In this document: piece after piece, positions 15,222 through 23,800 of the stretch
How positions within the stretch are numbered: the stretch's first letter is position 1
Layout of the letters: each line of letters begins with the position of its first letter
Assembly (NCBI GenBank): GCA_022793315.1
Contig: JAAWCO010000022.1
Coordinates: 1-35,256 of the forward strand
DNA length: 35,256 nt
Direction of reading: 5' to 3'
Source: Clostridiales bacterium
Lineage (GTDB): Bacteria > Bacillota > Clostridia > Oscillospirales > Acutalibacteraceae
The notes under the pieces: model-generated
Databases searched by the model: none
Told to the model about the DNA's origin: nothing
Seen by the model: the letters and a program-made list of their open reading frames with translations, nothing else
Position numbers and translations under genes: made by a program

Positions 15222-17833
15222 ACGTCCTCAACCGGGTCACCCTGAAAAACCTGATCCGAAACAAGACCCGTACCGCGGTCACCATCGTCGGCGTGATCCT
15301 GTCGGTGGCCATGTTCACAGCGGTCACCTCCTTTGTCTCCAGTATGCAGGACTTCATGATCCGCTCCTCCATCGCTCTGGATGGCGACTGGGAGGGAAAG
15401 CTGTCGAACATCCGCTATGACAGCCTGAGCGCTGTGGAGGACCGCGCAGAAGCCACCTCCTCCTTCCTGGTGCAGGAAGAGGGCTACGCGGTTCTGGAGG
15501 GCGGACAAAACGAGGATAAGCCCTATCTGTATATCGAGTCCCTTGACGACGGCGCCATGGAGAACCTGCCCATCCGGCTTATCAGCGGACGCCTTCCTCA
15601 AAACGACACGGAGATTCTGATTCCCGAGCATGTGTTCACCAATGGCGGCGTGGAGCTGCCGGTGGGCTCTGTCCTGACCCTGCAGGTCGGCCGGAGGCAA
15701 ACAGAGGGGGAGACGCTGGGACAGCACAATCCCTTTCTGGCGGAGGAGGAGTCGCTGGACCAGCTGTCGGAAAAAACCTATACCGTGGTTGGCTGGTATC
15801 AGCGGCCCGGCTTCGAGTCCTATTCCGCCCCCGGCTACACCGCCGTTACCCGGCTGAACGCCGCCTCCCTCTCCCCCGACGATACGGTCAGTGTTTACCT
15901 GCGGCTGAAAAATGTCCGCGCCATCTACGATATTCTGCCCGGGCTGGCCGCTGCCTCTGACGCAGAGGGTGTGGAATATAACAAGGATCTGCTGCGCTGC
16001 CTGGGAATCGACCCCAACGACAATTTCAATTCCGTATTCTACAGCATGGCCGCTATCCTGATTCTCCTGATTATGGCAGGCTCCATCTCCCTGATTTACA
16101 ATGCTTTTGCCATCTCGGTCAGCGAACGCTCCCGGCAGTTCGGTATGCTTTCAGGCGCGGGGGCTACCTCCCGGCAAATCCGTCATTCCGTCCTTTTGGA
16201 AGCGCTGTCCATCAGCGCGGTCGGCGTCCCCTTGGGGGTACTCTCCGGCATCGGCGGTATTGGGGTCACCCTCTATCTGCTGCGCGACAAAATCGCCAGC
16301 ACGGCCGGTACAGTCACCGGACTTACCCTGGACCTGGCGGTTTCCGTCCCTGCCGTCATGGCCGCCGTCGCGGTGGGACTGGTCACCATCCTGCTGTCCG
16401 CATGGATTCCGGCCCGCCGGGCCGCCCGTATGTCCGCCATCGACGCCATCCGGCAGACCAACGATGTGGCGATCCGCTCCCGGCAGGTCCGAACCTCCCG
16501 CCTCACCCGCCGCCTGTTCGGCATCGAGGGAGAGCTGGCGATGAAAAATTTCAAGCGCAACCGCCGCCGTTACCGCACCACCGTCCTGTCTTTGGTCATC
16601 AGTATTGTGCTGTTTCTGTCCGCCTCCTCCTTCGCCTCCTACATGACGGCGGGAACCGACGCCCTGGCCATCGCCTCCAACTACGATCTCTGCTTTTCCG
16701 GCAGCTATCGTCCGGAGGACGCCGCCGCGCTGCTCCGGCAAATTGCTGTGCTGGATGAGGTGAGCGCCGTCTCATCGGTTGATCAATTTTTCGGCACGGT
16801 ATTGACTGATCCGGCGCTGGTGGAGCAGCATCAGCTGGAGGCCAATCAGGAGCAGCATGGGGATAACGCCCACAGTCTGACCGAGGATGGAAAGGCTATG
16901 CTGTATGTGATGGTGAATGCCGTAAATGAAGAGTATATGCGGGGATACCTGCAGAGACAGGGGCTGTCCTTTGATGCCTACAACGATCCCGATCACCCTC
17001 TGGCGCTGGTAATCGACCGCCAGAAATACATGGAGAGCGATGGTCGTTATACAGACAGTCATCTCTTCCGCTCCCAGGACCTTGGGGAAATCACCATCCA
17101 GGACAATTTTGTGGAGGAGGGTGCCGCTCCCCAGACCGTCCGGCTGACGGCAGGCGCCTTTGTCTCAGAACCCCCTCTGGGGGTCTATGAGGCGGTCAGC
17201 TCGCCCGCTTCCTTTCAGCTGATCGTCACCGACACGGTTTTCAAACGGGTTTTCGCCGGCTTTGATCCTTCACCGGCAGAGGAGAGCGCCCCTGCTCTCT
17301 ATATTCAGTCGAATGATCCCTCTCAGGCGGAGCAAAAAATCCGGGACCTGCTTATTGCGCACCATCTGAATACAAGCGACCTGCACAATATCTTTGAGTC
17401 GAAAAATGCTCAGGACAATTTCCTGCTTGTGGTCGGCGTATTCGCCTACGGCTTTATCACGCTGATCTCCCTGATCACCATCGCCAATGTGTTCAACACC
17501 ATCTCCACCAACATCAATCTGCGCCGCCGGGAATTCGCCATGCTCAAATCGGTGGGCATGACCGAAAAAAGCTTTCACCGCATGATGAATTTTGAGTGTC
17601 TGTTCTATGGACTGAAGTCCCTGCTGTACAGCCTGCCGCTGGCGCTGGGCGTAACCGTGCTGATCTATCTGTCCATCAGCAATGGGGTGAATACGCCCTT
17701 CCTGATTCCGTGGGGAAGTCTGGTCTTTTGTGTGGTCTGCGTCTTCCTGATCGTCTTTATCACCATGATGTACTCCATGTCCAAGGTCCGGAAGGAGAAC
17801 ATTATTGACGCGCTGAAAAACGAAAATCTGTAG
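15218..17833 (+). CDS. large FtsX-like ABC transporter permease (4+4 helix arrangement)
   Basis: This 871-residue membrane protein has two FtsX-type halves. Helices fall near residues 20-40, 274-298, 325-350 and 370-398, then 455-476, 735-758, 802-822 and 832-852. The first and fifth helices are each followed by a large extracytoplasmic domain (about 45-270 and 480-730). Each half has the conserved coupling segment after its second helix, RSRQFGMLSGAGATSRQ and RRREFAMLKSVGMTEKS. Such permeases paired with MacB-type ATPases export peptides or lipids, or sense and remove antimicrobial peptides. The classical BceB has ten helices and a single large domain, so this is a different layout despite the Bce-like regulatory genes. 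Substrate unknown. It is the last gene of the module; hairpin terminator at 17930-17983. Confidence 0.92.
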   Translation: MNVLNRVTLKNLIRNKTRTAVTIVGVILSVAMFTAVTSFVSSMQDFMIRSSIALDGDWEGKLSNIRYDSLSAVEDRAEATSSFLVQEEGYAVLEGGQNEDKPYLYIESLDDGAMENLPIRLISGRLPQNDTEILIPEHVFTNGGVELPVGSVLTLQVGRRQTEGETLGQHNPFLAEEESLDQLSEKTYTVVGWYQRPGFESYSAPGYTAVTRLNAASLSPDDTVSVYLRLKNVRAIYDILPGLAAASDAEGVEYNKDLLRCLGIDPNDNFNSVFYSMAAILILLIMAGSISLIYNAFAISVSERSRQFGMLSGAGATSRQIRHSVLLEALSISAVGVPLGVLSGIGGIGVTLYLLRDKIASTAGTVTGLTLDLAVSVPAVMAAVAVGLVTILLSAWIPARRAARMSAIDAIRQTNDVAIRSRQVRTSRLTRRLFGIEGELAMKNFKRNRRRYRTTVLSLVISIVLFLSASSFASYMTAGTDALAIASNYDLCFSGSYRPEDAAALLRQIAVLDEVSAVSSVDQFFGTVLTDPALVEQHQLEANQEQHGDNAHSLTEDGKAMLYVMVNAVNEEYMRGYLQRQGLSFDAYNDPDHPLALVIDRQKYMESDGRYTDSHLFRSQDLGEITIQDNFVEEGAAPQTVRLTAGAFVSEPPLGVYEAVSSPASFQLIVTDTVFKRVFAGFDPSPAEESAPALYIQSNDPSQAEQKIRDLLIAHHLNTSDLHNIFESKNAQDNFLLVVGVFAYGFITLISLITIANVFNTISTNINLRRREFAMLKSVGMTEKSFHRMMNFECLFYGLKSLLYSLPLALGVTVLIYLSISNGVNTPFLIPWGSLVFCVVCVFLIVFITMMYSMSKVRKENIIDALKNENL

Positions 17834-17929
17834 ACTCCCTCACCCTTCCTGGGCAGACGCCCCCCGTCCGCTCCCTCTGGCCAAAGGGCGAATCCAAAGC
17901 AGGCAGCCCCTTGTTACACCAGCCTTTCT

Positions 17930-17983
17930 GACAGAAAAACCGGCGGAAGCCGCCTATCGGTGCGGTTTCCGCCGGTTTCTGTC
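17930..17983. terminator. strong, probably bidirectional terminator
   Basis: A long stem with few mismatches pairs 17930-17953 with 17963-17983 (core CCGGCGGAA / TTCCGCCGG). On the plus strand it is followed by TTTCTGTCTGTT, ending the permease transcript. On the minus strand the CCGG stem leads into TTTTTC, so it can also stop read-through from the tRNA side. Confidence 0.7.
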
Positions 17984-17987
17984 TGTT

Positions 17988-18007
17988 GGGGACGGGGACT
18001 TGTCCCC
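17988..18007. repeat. GGGGAC palindromic motif
   Basis: GGGGAC occurs twice in tandem (17988-17993, 17994-17999), and the second pairs with GTCCCC (18002-18007) across TT. Short palindromes of this kind occur as dispersed REP-like units in some genomes. Only this copy is obvious in the window. The rest of 17834-18148 holds only the two terminators; I see no gene in it. Confidence 0.3.
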
Positions 18008-18111
18008 CCATGAGAATACGCTATGAAAAACGACCGGCATCCGGTTCGCAGCCGATGTGGAAATGTCCTTCTGACCGCCCTGCCGCCGGCTTCTCCCCTG
18101 TTGAGACAAAG

Positions 18112-18146
18112 AAAAAGCCTGCGGCGCACAAAATGTGCACCGCAGG
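18112..18146 (-). terminator. intrinsic terminator of the tRNA-Val gene
   Basis: On the minus strand CCTGCGG-T-GCACA pairs with TGTGC-G-CCGCAGG (18118-18146; one T-G wobble) around a 3-base loop, followed by CTTTTTC (18112-18117). It begins three bases after the tRNA CCA end. Confidence 0.9.
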
Positions 18147-18148
18147 TA

Positions 18149-18224
18149 TGGTGGACGTTAACGGACTTGAACCGCTGACCCTTCGCACGTCAAGCGAATG
18201 CTCTACCAGCTGAGCTAAACGTCC
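18149..18224 (-). tRNA. tRNA-Val (anticodon GAC)
   Basis: This is a 76-base cloverleaf on the minus strand. The acceptor stem GGACGTT pairs with AACGTCC, followed by A and an encoded CCA end. The D-arm is AGCTCAGCTGGTAGAGC. The anticodon stem is TTCGC/GCGAA around the loop TTGACGT, giving anticodon GAC, which reads GUC and GUU valine codons. The T-loop is TTCAAGT. It is a single-gene unit with its own promoter (18264-18292) and terminator (18112-18146). Confidence 0.96.
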
Positions 18225-18263
18225 TTATCAGCCTGTCCCCGCTGTTTCACGAGAACGTAAGCC

Positions 18264-18292
18264 ATTATATAGAATATCCGCCGTCTTGTCAA
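18264..18292 (-). promoter_or_regulatory. perfect consensus sigma-A promoter of tRNA-Val
   Basis: On the minus strand TTGACA (18287-18292), a 17-base spacer and TATAAT (18264-18269), both boxes six of six. The -10 box lies 39 bases upstream of the mature tRNA 5' end, as expected for a strongly expressed stable RNA. Confidence 0.92.
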
Positions 18293-18379
18293 GAGTGAAA
18301 ACGGTATTTTTTCAAAAGCGTCCCTTTTTCCGCCGTTCGGTCTGTCTCCGAAAAAGAGCCTTGCAGGAGAACAAAAGGC

Positions 18380-18408
18380 TTGCGCTTCCCTGCTTCTTCC
18401 GGTATCAT
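18380..18408 (+). promoter_or_regulatory. probable promoter of the alpha-glucosidase gene
   Basis: TTGCGC (18380-18385), a 17-base spacer and TATCAT (18403-18408). The -10 box is good (five of six) and the -35 weak (three of six), so an activator or low basal level is possible. It ends 48 bases before the start codon. Confidence 0.5.
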
Positions 18409-18456
18409 GTTCTTATCAGATGACTCAGATCATTTCGGATAAACAGGAGGGACCAT

Positions 18457-20133
18457 ATGGAACGGAAATGGTGGCAGAACGCCATCGCTTATCAAATCTA
18501 TCCCCGCAGCTTTTACGATTCCAACGGCGACGGCGTGGGGGATATCCGCGGCATCGTGGAAAAGCTGGACCATTTGCAGGAGCTGGGCATCGACGTGGTG
18601 TGGATCTGCCCGGTATATCAGTCGCCGATGGACGACAACGGCTACGATATCTCCGACTATTACCGGATTGATCCCCAGTTCGGCACCAACGAGGATATGG
18701 AGGAGCTGATCGCCGAGGCGAAAAAGCGCGGGATCCGCATCGTGATGGATCTGGTGCTTAACCATTGCTCCGATGAGCATCCCTGGTTTCAAAAGGCACT
18801 GGCGGACCCCCACTGTGAAGAGGCGGAGTATTTCTTTTTCCGCCAGGGCGAAAACGGCGGCCCGCCCAACAACTGGCGCTCCATGTTCGGCGGCTCCGCG
18901 TGGGAGCCGGTGGGCGACGGACGGTATTACCTGCATATCTTCGGCAAAAAGCAGCCCGACCTCAACTGGGAAAACCCGAAGCTGCGCCAGCTGCTGTACG
19001 ATATGATCAACTACTGGCAGGATAAAGGGGTGGGCGGCTTCCGCATCGACGCGATTATCCACATCAAAAAGGACCCGTCCCTGGCCAGCCGCGCGCCGGA
19101 GGCCGACGGCATGTGCGGCCTGCTGGAATGCTGCAAAAATTATCCCGGCATCGGTGAATTCCTCACCGAGCTGCGGGAAAAGACCTTCGACCGCACCGAC
19201 TGCATGACAGTGGCAGAGGCGCCGGGCGTCCCCTATGAGCAGTACGGCGAATATGTGGGCGAGCATGGCTATTTCTCCATGATGTTCGATTTCACCTATA
19301 CCGAAATCTACGCGGGCCTTGCCAGCAGCTGGAAGGATTTCCGCCCGATCGGCGAGTGGACCGTGCCCGAATTCCGCGATATGCTCTTCCGCAGCCAGAC
19401 CGAAATCCAGAAGGTCGGCTGGGGCGCGGTTTATCTGGAAAACCACGACTACCCCCGCTCCCTTGACAAATACATTCCCGACGAGGATCACGGCTATTCC
19501 AGCGCGACCATGCTCGCTACCCTGTATTTTCTGCTGCGCGGCACCCCCTTCATTTATCAGGGGCAGGAGCTGGGCATGTCCAACTGCCCCTGGGAGAGCG
19601 CGGAGGAATTCAACGATATCTCCACCCTGAATCAGTATCAGGTAGTCCAGCGGGAGGGCTGCACCCCGGCGGAAGCGCTGAAGGTGGTCAGCAAATACAG
19701 CCGCGACAACGCGCGCACCCCCTTCCCGTGGAACAGCGGGGAAAATGCCGGCTTTACCACCGGCCGGCCGTGGCTCAGGCTCAACCCCAGCTATCCCACC
19801 ATCAACGCCGAGGATGAAAAAAAGGACCCCCATTCGGTCTATGCCTATTACAAAAAGCTGATCGCCCTGCGAAAGGACCCTGCCACCAGCGGCCCGCTGG
19901 GCTACGGCTCCATCACCCCCGTGCTGCTCAGCTATGACGATGTGGTCGCCTATATCCGGTCAGAGGCGGGGCAGCAGATTCTGGTGGTCAATCATTTCGG
20001 ACGGGGCGTGCGGGAGGTTGTCCTCCCCAGCGCGGTGAAAAAGCTGCTGCTCACCAACTATCCGCAAGCGGAGCTGGCAGGGAACCGGCTCACGCTGCAG
20101 CCCTATCAGTCGGTCGTGGCGGAAATCGAGTAA
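18457..20133 (+). CDS. GH13 alpha-glucosidase (oligo-1,6-glucosidase-like)
   Basis: This 558-residue cytosolic glycoside hydrolase (no signal peptide) splits glucose from the non-reducing end of short alpha-glucans. It starts with WWQNAIAYQIYPRSFYDSNGDGVGDIRGI, typical of the GH13_31-like group. The four GH13 regions are visible: DLVLNHCSDEH (98-108), GFRIDAIIHIKK with nucleophile D198, TVAEAP with acid/base E254, and YLENHDYPRS with D331. The residue after the nucleophile is Ala199. Val there is linked to alpha-1,6 preference and Thr to alpha-1,4 in characterised enzymes, so linkage preference cannot be read off. AGGAGG lies seven bases before the ATG. It stands alone, with its own promoter and a strong terminator, and without a transporter or regulator nearby. 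Confidence 0.93.
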   Translation: MERKWWQNAIAYQIYPRSFYDSNGDGVGDIRGIVEKLDHLQELGIDVVWICPVYQSPMDDNGYDISDYYRIDPQFGTNEDMEELIAEAKKRGIRIVMDLVLNHCSDEHPWFQKALADPHCEEAEYFFFRQGENGGPPNNWRSMFGGSAWEPVGDGRYYLHIFGKKQPDLNWENPKLRQLLYDMINYWQDKGVGGFRIDAIIHIKKDPSLASRAPEADGMCGLLECCKNYPGIGEFLTELREKTFDRTDCMTVAEAPGVPYEQYGEYVGEHGYFSMMFDFTYTEIYAGLASSWKDFRPIGEWTVPEFRDMLFRSQTEIQKVGWGAVYLENHDYPRSLDKYIPDEDHGYSSATMLATLYFLLRGTPFIYQGQELGMSNCPWESAEEFNDISTLNQYQVVQREGCTPAEALKVVSKYSRDNARTPFPWNSGENAGFTTGRPWLRLNPSYPTINAEDEKKDPHSVYAYYKKLIALRKDPATSGPLGYGSITPVLLSYDDVVAYIRSEAGQQILVVNHFGRGVREVVLPSAVKKLLLTNYPQAELAGNRLTLQPYQSVVAEIE

Positions 20134-20159
20134 CCGTCCCCTGCCATAAGATGGTCGAA

Positions 20160-20196
20160 CCCCCGCCCTCTGCAAACAGAGAGCGGGGGATTTTTT
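20160..20196 (+). terminator. intrinsic terminator of the alpha-glucosidase gene
   Basis: CCCCCGC pairs with GCGGGGG and CTCTG with CAGAG (one C-A mismatch between them) around a CAAA loop (20160-20189), followed by A and six T (20191-20196). It starts 26 bases after the stop codon. Confidence 0.92.
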
Positions 20197-20277
20197 CATA
20201 TTCCGGCCCGCCACAGGAGGCATATCGGCAGGGAAGGCGGTCAGGAGGAGGGCTCTCCACGAGACGGAGCCCGGCTC

Positions 20278-21876
20278 TCACGCCTCTTCCAGGGAAGCGA
20301 TCAGCCATTCGCCGCAGCGGACACCGTCCACCGCCGCCGATAAAATGCCGCCCGCATAACCGGCCCCCTCCCCGCAGGGAAAGAGACCGCGGACCGATGA
20401 CTGCCCCCCTTCATCCCGCAGAAGTCGTACAGGGGAGGAGCTGCGGGATTCCACGCCGGTGAGTACGGCATCCGGCCGATCAAAGCCGCTCAGCTGCCGT
20501 CCCAGCAGAGGCAGGGCCGCTGCCAGCGAGCGTGCCACGCCGGCGGGCAGACATTCCTTCAGGTCGGCAAGCGTCACCCCCGGCCGGTAGGAGGGCTCCA
20601 CCTCCCCCAGCCGTGTGGAGGCGCGGCCGGCCAGAAAATCCCCCGCCAGCTGCGCCGGTGCGCGATAGCCGCCCCCACCCAGCCGAAAGGCCGCCCGCTC
20701 CATCCGCCGCTGATATTCCATCCCCGCCAGCGGATGCTCCGAGCCGAAATCCCCCGGCCCGACCCCGGCCAGCAGAGCGCTGTTGGAGTTGACAGCATCC
20801 CGCGCAAACTCACTCATGCCGTTGACCACCACCCCTTCCTCCTCCGAGGCGGCGGCGATCACACAGCCGCCCGGACACATGCAGAAGGTATAGACTCCCC
20901 GTTCCCCTGCCGGACGGCAGGAGAGCTTATAATCGGCGGCTCCCAGAGCCGGATGCCCAGCAAACCGGCCGTACCGGACGCGGTCGATCAGAGAGCGCGG
21001 GTGTTCAATACGCACCCCCACGGCAAAGGGCTTCTGTTCCATCCGAAGCCCCTGCTCATACAGCATGACCATGGTGTCCCGCGCGCTGTGGCCGATGGCG
21101 AAAACCGCCTGATCACACCGAAGCTCCACCCGGCCCTCCGGTCCCTCCGCCGTCAGTCCCCGCAGGCGTTCTCCCTCCGTCAGCAGAGAGGACACCCGGT
21201 GAGCAAAAAGCACCTCTCCCCCCGCCTGCTCGATGGCACGGCGCAGCCCCCGCACTGTCCCGCGAAGGCGGTCGGTCCCCACATGGGGCTTCGCCTGCCA
21301 GAGGATCTCCTCCGGCGCGCCCGCCGCCGCCAGCTCCTCCAGCACAAAACGGCAGCGTGGGTCCCGGATGCCGGTGTTCAGCTTGCCGTCCGAAAAAGCG
21401 CCGGCGCCCCCCTCACCAAACTGGACATTGGAGGCCGTATCCAGTACGCCGGTCTGCCGGAACTGCTCCACATCGGCGGTACGGGAATCCACATCCCGCC
21501 CCCGCTCCAGCAGGAGGGGACGAAGCCCCGCCCGCGCCAGTGTCAGGGCGGCAAACAGTCCCGCCGGCCCGGCCCCCACCACCACCGGACGATGAGGAGG
21601 CAGGCGGTGCGCCTCCGGCAGCAGGAAGGGGACCGGCTGAACCCGGCGGGCACGGCCGGCGCTTCGCTTCTCCCAGGCAGCCTCATCCCCCTTGACCGTC
21701 ACCTCCACCGTCAGACTGAGCCGCACGTCATCCCGATGGCGCGCATCCACCGACCGGCGGGAAATCCGCAGGGAACGCAGAAAGCGCGGCGTGGTCCTCA
21801 GCACCCGCGCGGCGGCGGCCAGCAGCTCCTCCTCTGTATAATCCGGCCGCATCCGCAGCTCCGCTATCTGCAGCAT
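20278..21876 (-). CDS. FAD-dependent oxidoreductase (uncharacterised COG2509-like family)
   Basis: This is a 532-residue flavoprotein. An N-terminal alpha/beta domain of about 90 residues (LRISRRSVDAR, SLTVEVTVKG) precedes the Rossmann dinucleotide motif VVVGAGPAGLFAALTLARAG (GxGxxG at 101-106) and an acidic residue closing the second strand (LLLERG). The ASNVQFGEGGAGAFSDGKLNT and YTFCMCPGGCVI segments and the C-terminal GLFPCGEGAGYAGGI, which closes the FAD site, are characteristic of this conserved but uncharacterised family. The two nearby cysteines in CMCPGGC could be redox-active. ATG at 21876 with a GGGGGA site about six bases upstream. It is the last of three genes on the minus strand, 46 bases after the BaiN-like gene. 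Substrate unknown. Confidence 0.88.
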   Translation of the reverse strand: MLQIAELRMRPDYTEEELLAAAARVLRTTPRFLRSLRISRRSVDARHRDDVRLSLTVEVTVKGDEAAWEKRSAGRARRVQPVPFLLPEAHRLPPHRPVVVGAGPAGLFAALTLARAGLRPLLLERGRDVDSRTADVEQFRQTGVLDTASNVQFGEGGAGAFSDGKLNTGIRDPRCRFVLEELAAAGAPEEILWQAKPHVGTDRLRGTVRGLRRAIEQAGGEVLFAHRVSSLLTEGERLRGLTAEGPEGRVELRCDQAVFAIGHSARDTMVMLYEQGLRMEQKPFAVGVRIEHPRSLIDRVRYGRFAGHPALGAADYKLSCRPAGERGVYTFCMCPGGCVIAAASEEEGVVVNGMSEFARDAVNSNSALLAGVGPGDFGSEHPLAGMEYQRRMERAAFRLGGGGYRAPAQLAGDFLAGRASTRLGEVEPSYRPGVTLADLKECLPAGVARSLAAALPLLGRQLSGFDRPDAVLTGVESRSSSPVRLLRDEGGQSSVRGLFPCGEGAGYAGGILSAAVDGVRCGEWLIASLEEA

Positions 21877-21922
21877 ACCGTTCCCCCTGTTTGTTCTCCC
21901 ATTTATTCTTCCGTTCGTCCGG

Positions 21923-23191
21923 TCACTGCGCCGCTGTCATCGCCTCTGCCGCCAGACAGGCAGAGGCCCATGCCCAGTGAAGATTGAAGCCGCCGCAGTC
22001 GCCGTCGATGTCCAGCACCTCGCCCGCGGCGTACAATCCGGGCGCCAGCCGCGACTGAAGAGTATATGGATCAAACTCCGCCGTGGAAACACCTCCTGCC
22101 GTCGCCTGTGCCCCGGCAAAGCCCTGGGTGCCGGTCACGGCCAGCTCCCAGCCCTTGAGCCGGGCGGCCAGCTGTGCCAGCTCGCCGTCGGTGAGAATCT
22201 CCGCCGGAAGCGACAGCGGCCCCAGCCCGGCGGCGCGCAGCAGTGTCTGGCCGAGACGCTTGTTGACAAAACCGGTCAGGTACTGCTCCAGTGTGCGTCC
22301 CTTCAGCCGCCGGCGTCTGATCAGAAGGGCGGTGGTCTCCTCCCGGTCAAGATCCGGCAGCAGGTCCAGCACTGCGGTCAGCCGGCCCTGTTTTTTCCGC
22401 TCCCATTCTCCGACGCAGCGGGAGATCTGCATAACGACAGGTCCCGACAGACCGTATTCGGTGAACAGCAGCTCCCCGCGTTCGGCGGCCAGCTCCCGGC
22501 CGTCCAGTTGGAAAGAAACGCGCGCATCGACACGGATTCCCCTGACCGCCTTCACCAGCGAAGGGTCGGTCCGCACCTGCACAATCGTGGGAAACAGAGC
22601 GCTGCGGCTGTGCCCCAGTCCGCCGAGCAGGGCATATCCGTCAGAGGAGCCGCCCAGCGAAGGAGAAGCCGCCCCACCGGTGCAGACCAGCACCCGTCGG
22701 GCCCGGCAGAGGTCCCCGCCGCCGGTCAGCAGCTCAAAGCCGCCGCCCCTCTGGCGCAGGGCGGTCACCGGTGTGCCGCAGCGCTCCTCCACGCCGTTCG
22801 CCTGCATCTCCAGCCGCAGACAGTCGAGAACCGCACCGGCCTGAAGGCATCGAGGATAGACCCGCCCATTTTCCCGCGTCACGCATTCCACTCCCAGAGA
22901 AGAAAAAAAGCGGCAAACCTCCCCGGCCGGCAGGCGCTGCAGCGCCGGGGCGACAAAGGCGGCATTCCGGCCGTGATATCGCTCGGGGGCTGCTTCCGTA
23001 TTGGCCAGATTACAGGTACCGTTCCCGGTGGCCAGCAGCTTGCGCCCCACCCTGGCCCCTTTTTCCAATACCAGCACCGACAGCTTTCCCTCTGTCATTC
23101 CGCGGGCGGCCGCCGCCCGGCAGGCAAAAACGGCGGCGGACAGCCCTGCCGCCCCACCGCCGATAATCGCCATATCGTATGGATTTTCCAT
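21923..23191 (-). CDS. BaiN/HI0933-family NAD(P)/FAD-dependent oxidoreductase
   Basis: This 422-residue flavoprotein begins MENPYDMAIIGGGAAGLSAA (FAD-binding GxGxxG at 11-16). It contains KGARVGRKLLATGNGTCNL, the family hallmark, and later GLSGPVVMQIS, TGTQGFAGAQATAGGVS and, near the end, LYAAGEVLDIDGDCGGFNLHWAWASA, all typical of the HI0933-like family. One characterised member, BaiN of Clostridium scindens, reduces bile-acid intermediates; most members have no known substrate, so only the family is assigned. I place the start at 23191, where GGAGGG lies eight bases upstream; the frame extends further but without family-like sequence. It follows the export-family gene by 11 bases in one operon. 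Confidence 0.92.
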   Translation of the reverse strand: MENPYDMAIIGGGAAGLSAAVFACRAAAARGMTEGKLSVLVLEKGARVGRKLLATGNGTCNLANTEAAPERYHGRNAAFVAPALQRLPAGEVCRFFSSLGVECVTRENGRVYPRCLQAGAVLDCLRLEMQANGVEERCGTPVTALRQRGGGFELLTGGGDLCRARRVLVCTGGAASPSLGGSSDGYALLGGLGHSRSALFPTIVQVRTDPSLVKAVRGIRVDARVSFQLDGRELAAERGELLFTEYGLSGPVVMQISRCVGEWERKKQGRLTAVLDLLPDLDREETTALLIRRRRLKGRTLEQYLTGFVNKRLGQTLLRAAGLGPLSLPAEILTDGELAQLAARLKGWELAVTGTQGFAGAQATAGGVSTAEFDPYTLQSRLAPGLYAAGEVLDIDGDCGGFNLHWAWASACLAAEAMTAAQ

Positions 23192-23202
23192 AAAGATCCC
23201 TC

Positions 23203-23706
23203 CTACCAGCTGAGCAGCGCGGGAAGGCCGTAGGACAGCAGCGTCATGATCACCCCGGCAATCAGCACGCCCAGCGCGATCACCGGCAGGGATTTTTTCA
23301 TCCGAATGTCCAGCATGGCCGCGACCAGTGCGCCGGTCCACGCCCCGGTACCCGGAAGCGGTATCGCCACAAACAGCAGCAGTCCCAGCGTTTCATACCG
23401 GGTGACCTTGGCCCGGTTTTTCTCCGATTTGCGCTCCAGCCATTCGGCAAAGCCGTGAAGCAGACGGGTTGTTTTCAAATATTGGATAATTTTCCGGATA
23501 AACAGAAGGATGAACGGGATCGGCAGCATATTCGCCACATAACAGATCAGAAAGGCCGGACCCAGCGGTACATTCAGCAGGCTGGCGGCGACCAGCCCGC
23601 CGCGAAGCTCCAGCACGGGGAGCAGCGAAACCAGAAAAATAATCAGCTCCGCCGGAACGGCGCCCCCCAGCCATTCGGTCAGGCTCTGTACAAGGCTGTC
23701 AGTCAT
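23203..23706 (-). CDS. small multi-drug export family membrane protein
   Basis: This 167-residue integral membrane protein has about four helices. The ELRGGLVAA segment near residue 35 and the later IPLPGTGAWTGALVAA are the two re-entrant-like motifs of the small multi-drug export family, which resembles the DedA superfamily. The family name comes from limited data, and DedA-like relatives are now tied to lipid scrambling or undecaprenyl phosphate recycling, so a drug-export role is not established. ATG 23706 has AAAGGA eight bases upstream; an ATG three codons earlier (23715) is also possible. First gene of the three-gene minus-strand operon; promoter at 23772-23800. Confidence 0.85.
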   Translation of the reverse strand: MTDSLVQSLTEWLGGAVPAELIIFLVSLLPVLELRGGLVAASLLNVPLGPAFLICYVANMLPIPFILLFIRKIIQYLKTTRLLHGFAEWLERKSEKNRAKVTRYETLGLLLFVAIPLPGTGAWTGALVAAMLDIRMKKSLPVIALGVLIAGVIMTLLSYGLPALLSW

Positions 23707-23771
23707 GGTGTCCATCCTTTTCCCTGCATTTCGCCGGCCCGGCCATGTGTGTCCGGCGGCGTGATATTGTC

Positions 23772-23800
23772 ATTATAAACGATCCCCCTTGGTTTGACAA
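23772..23800 (-). promoter_or_regulatory. sigma-A promoter of the export protein/flavoprotein operon
   Basis: On the minus strand TTGTCA (23795-23800), a 17-base spacer and TATAAT (23772-23777). It ends 66 bases before the preferred start codon at 23706 and is divergent from the promoter of the P-type ATPase gene. Confidence 0.8.

Noticed and set aside
18430..19833. A 467-codon open frame on the minus strand
   Set aside because: Antisense to the GH13 gene, whose four conserved regions are intact.
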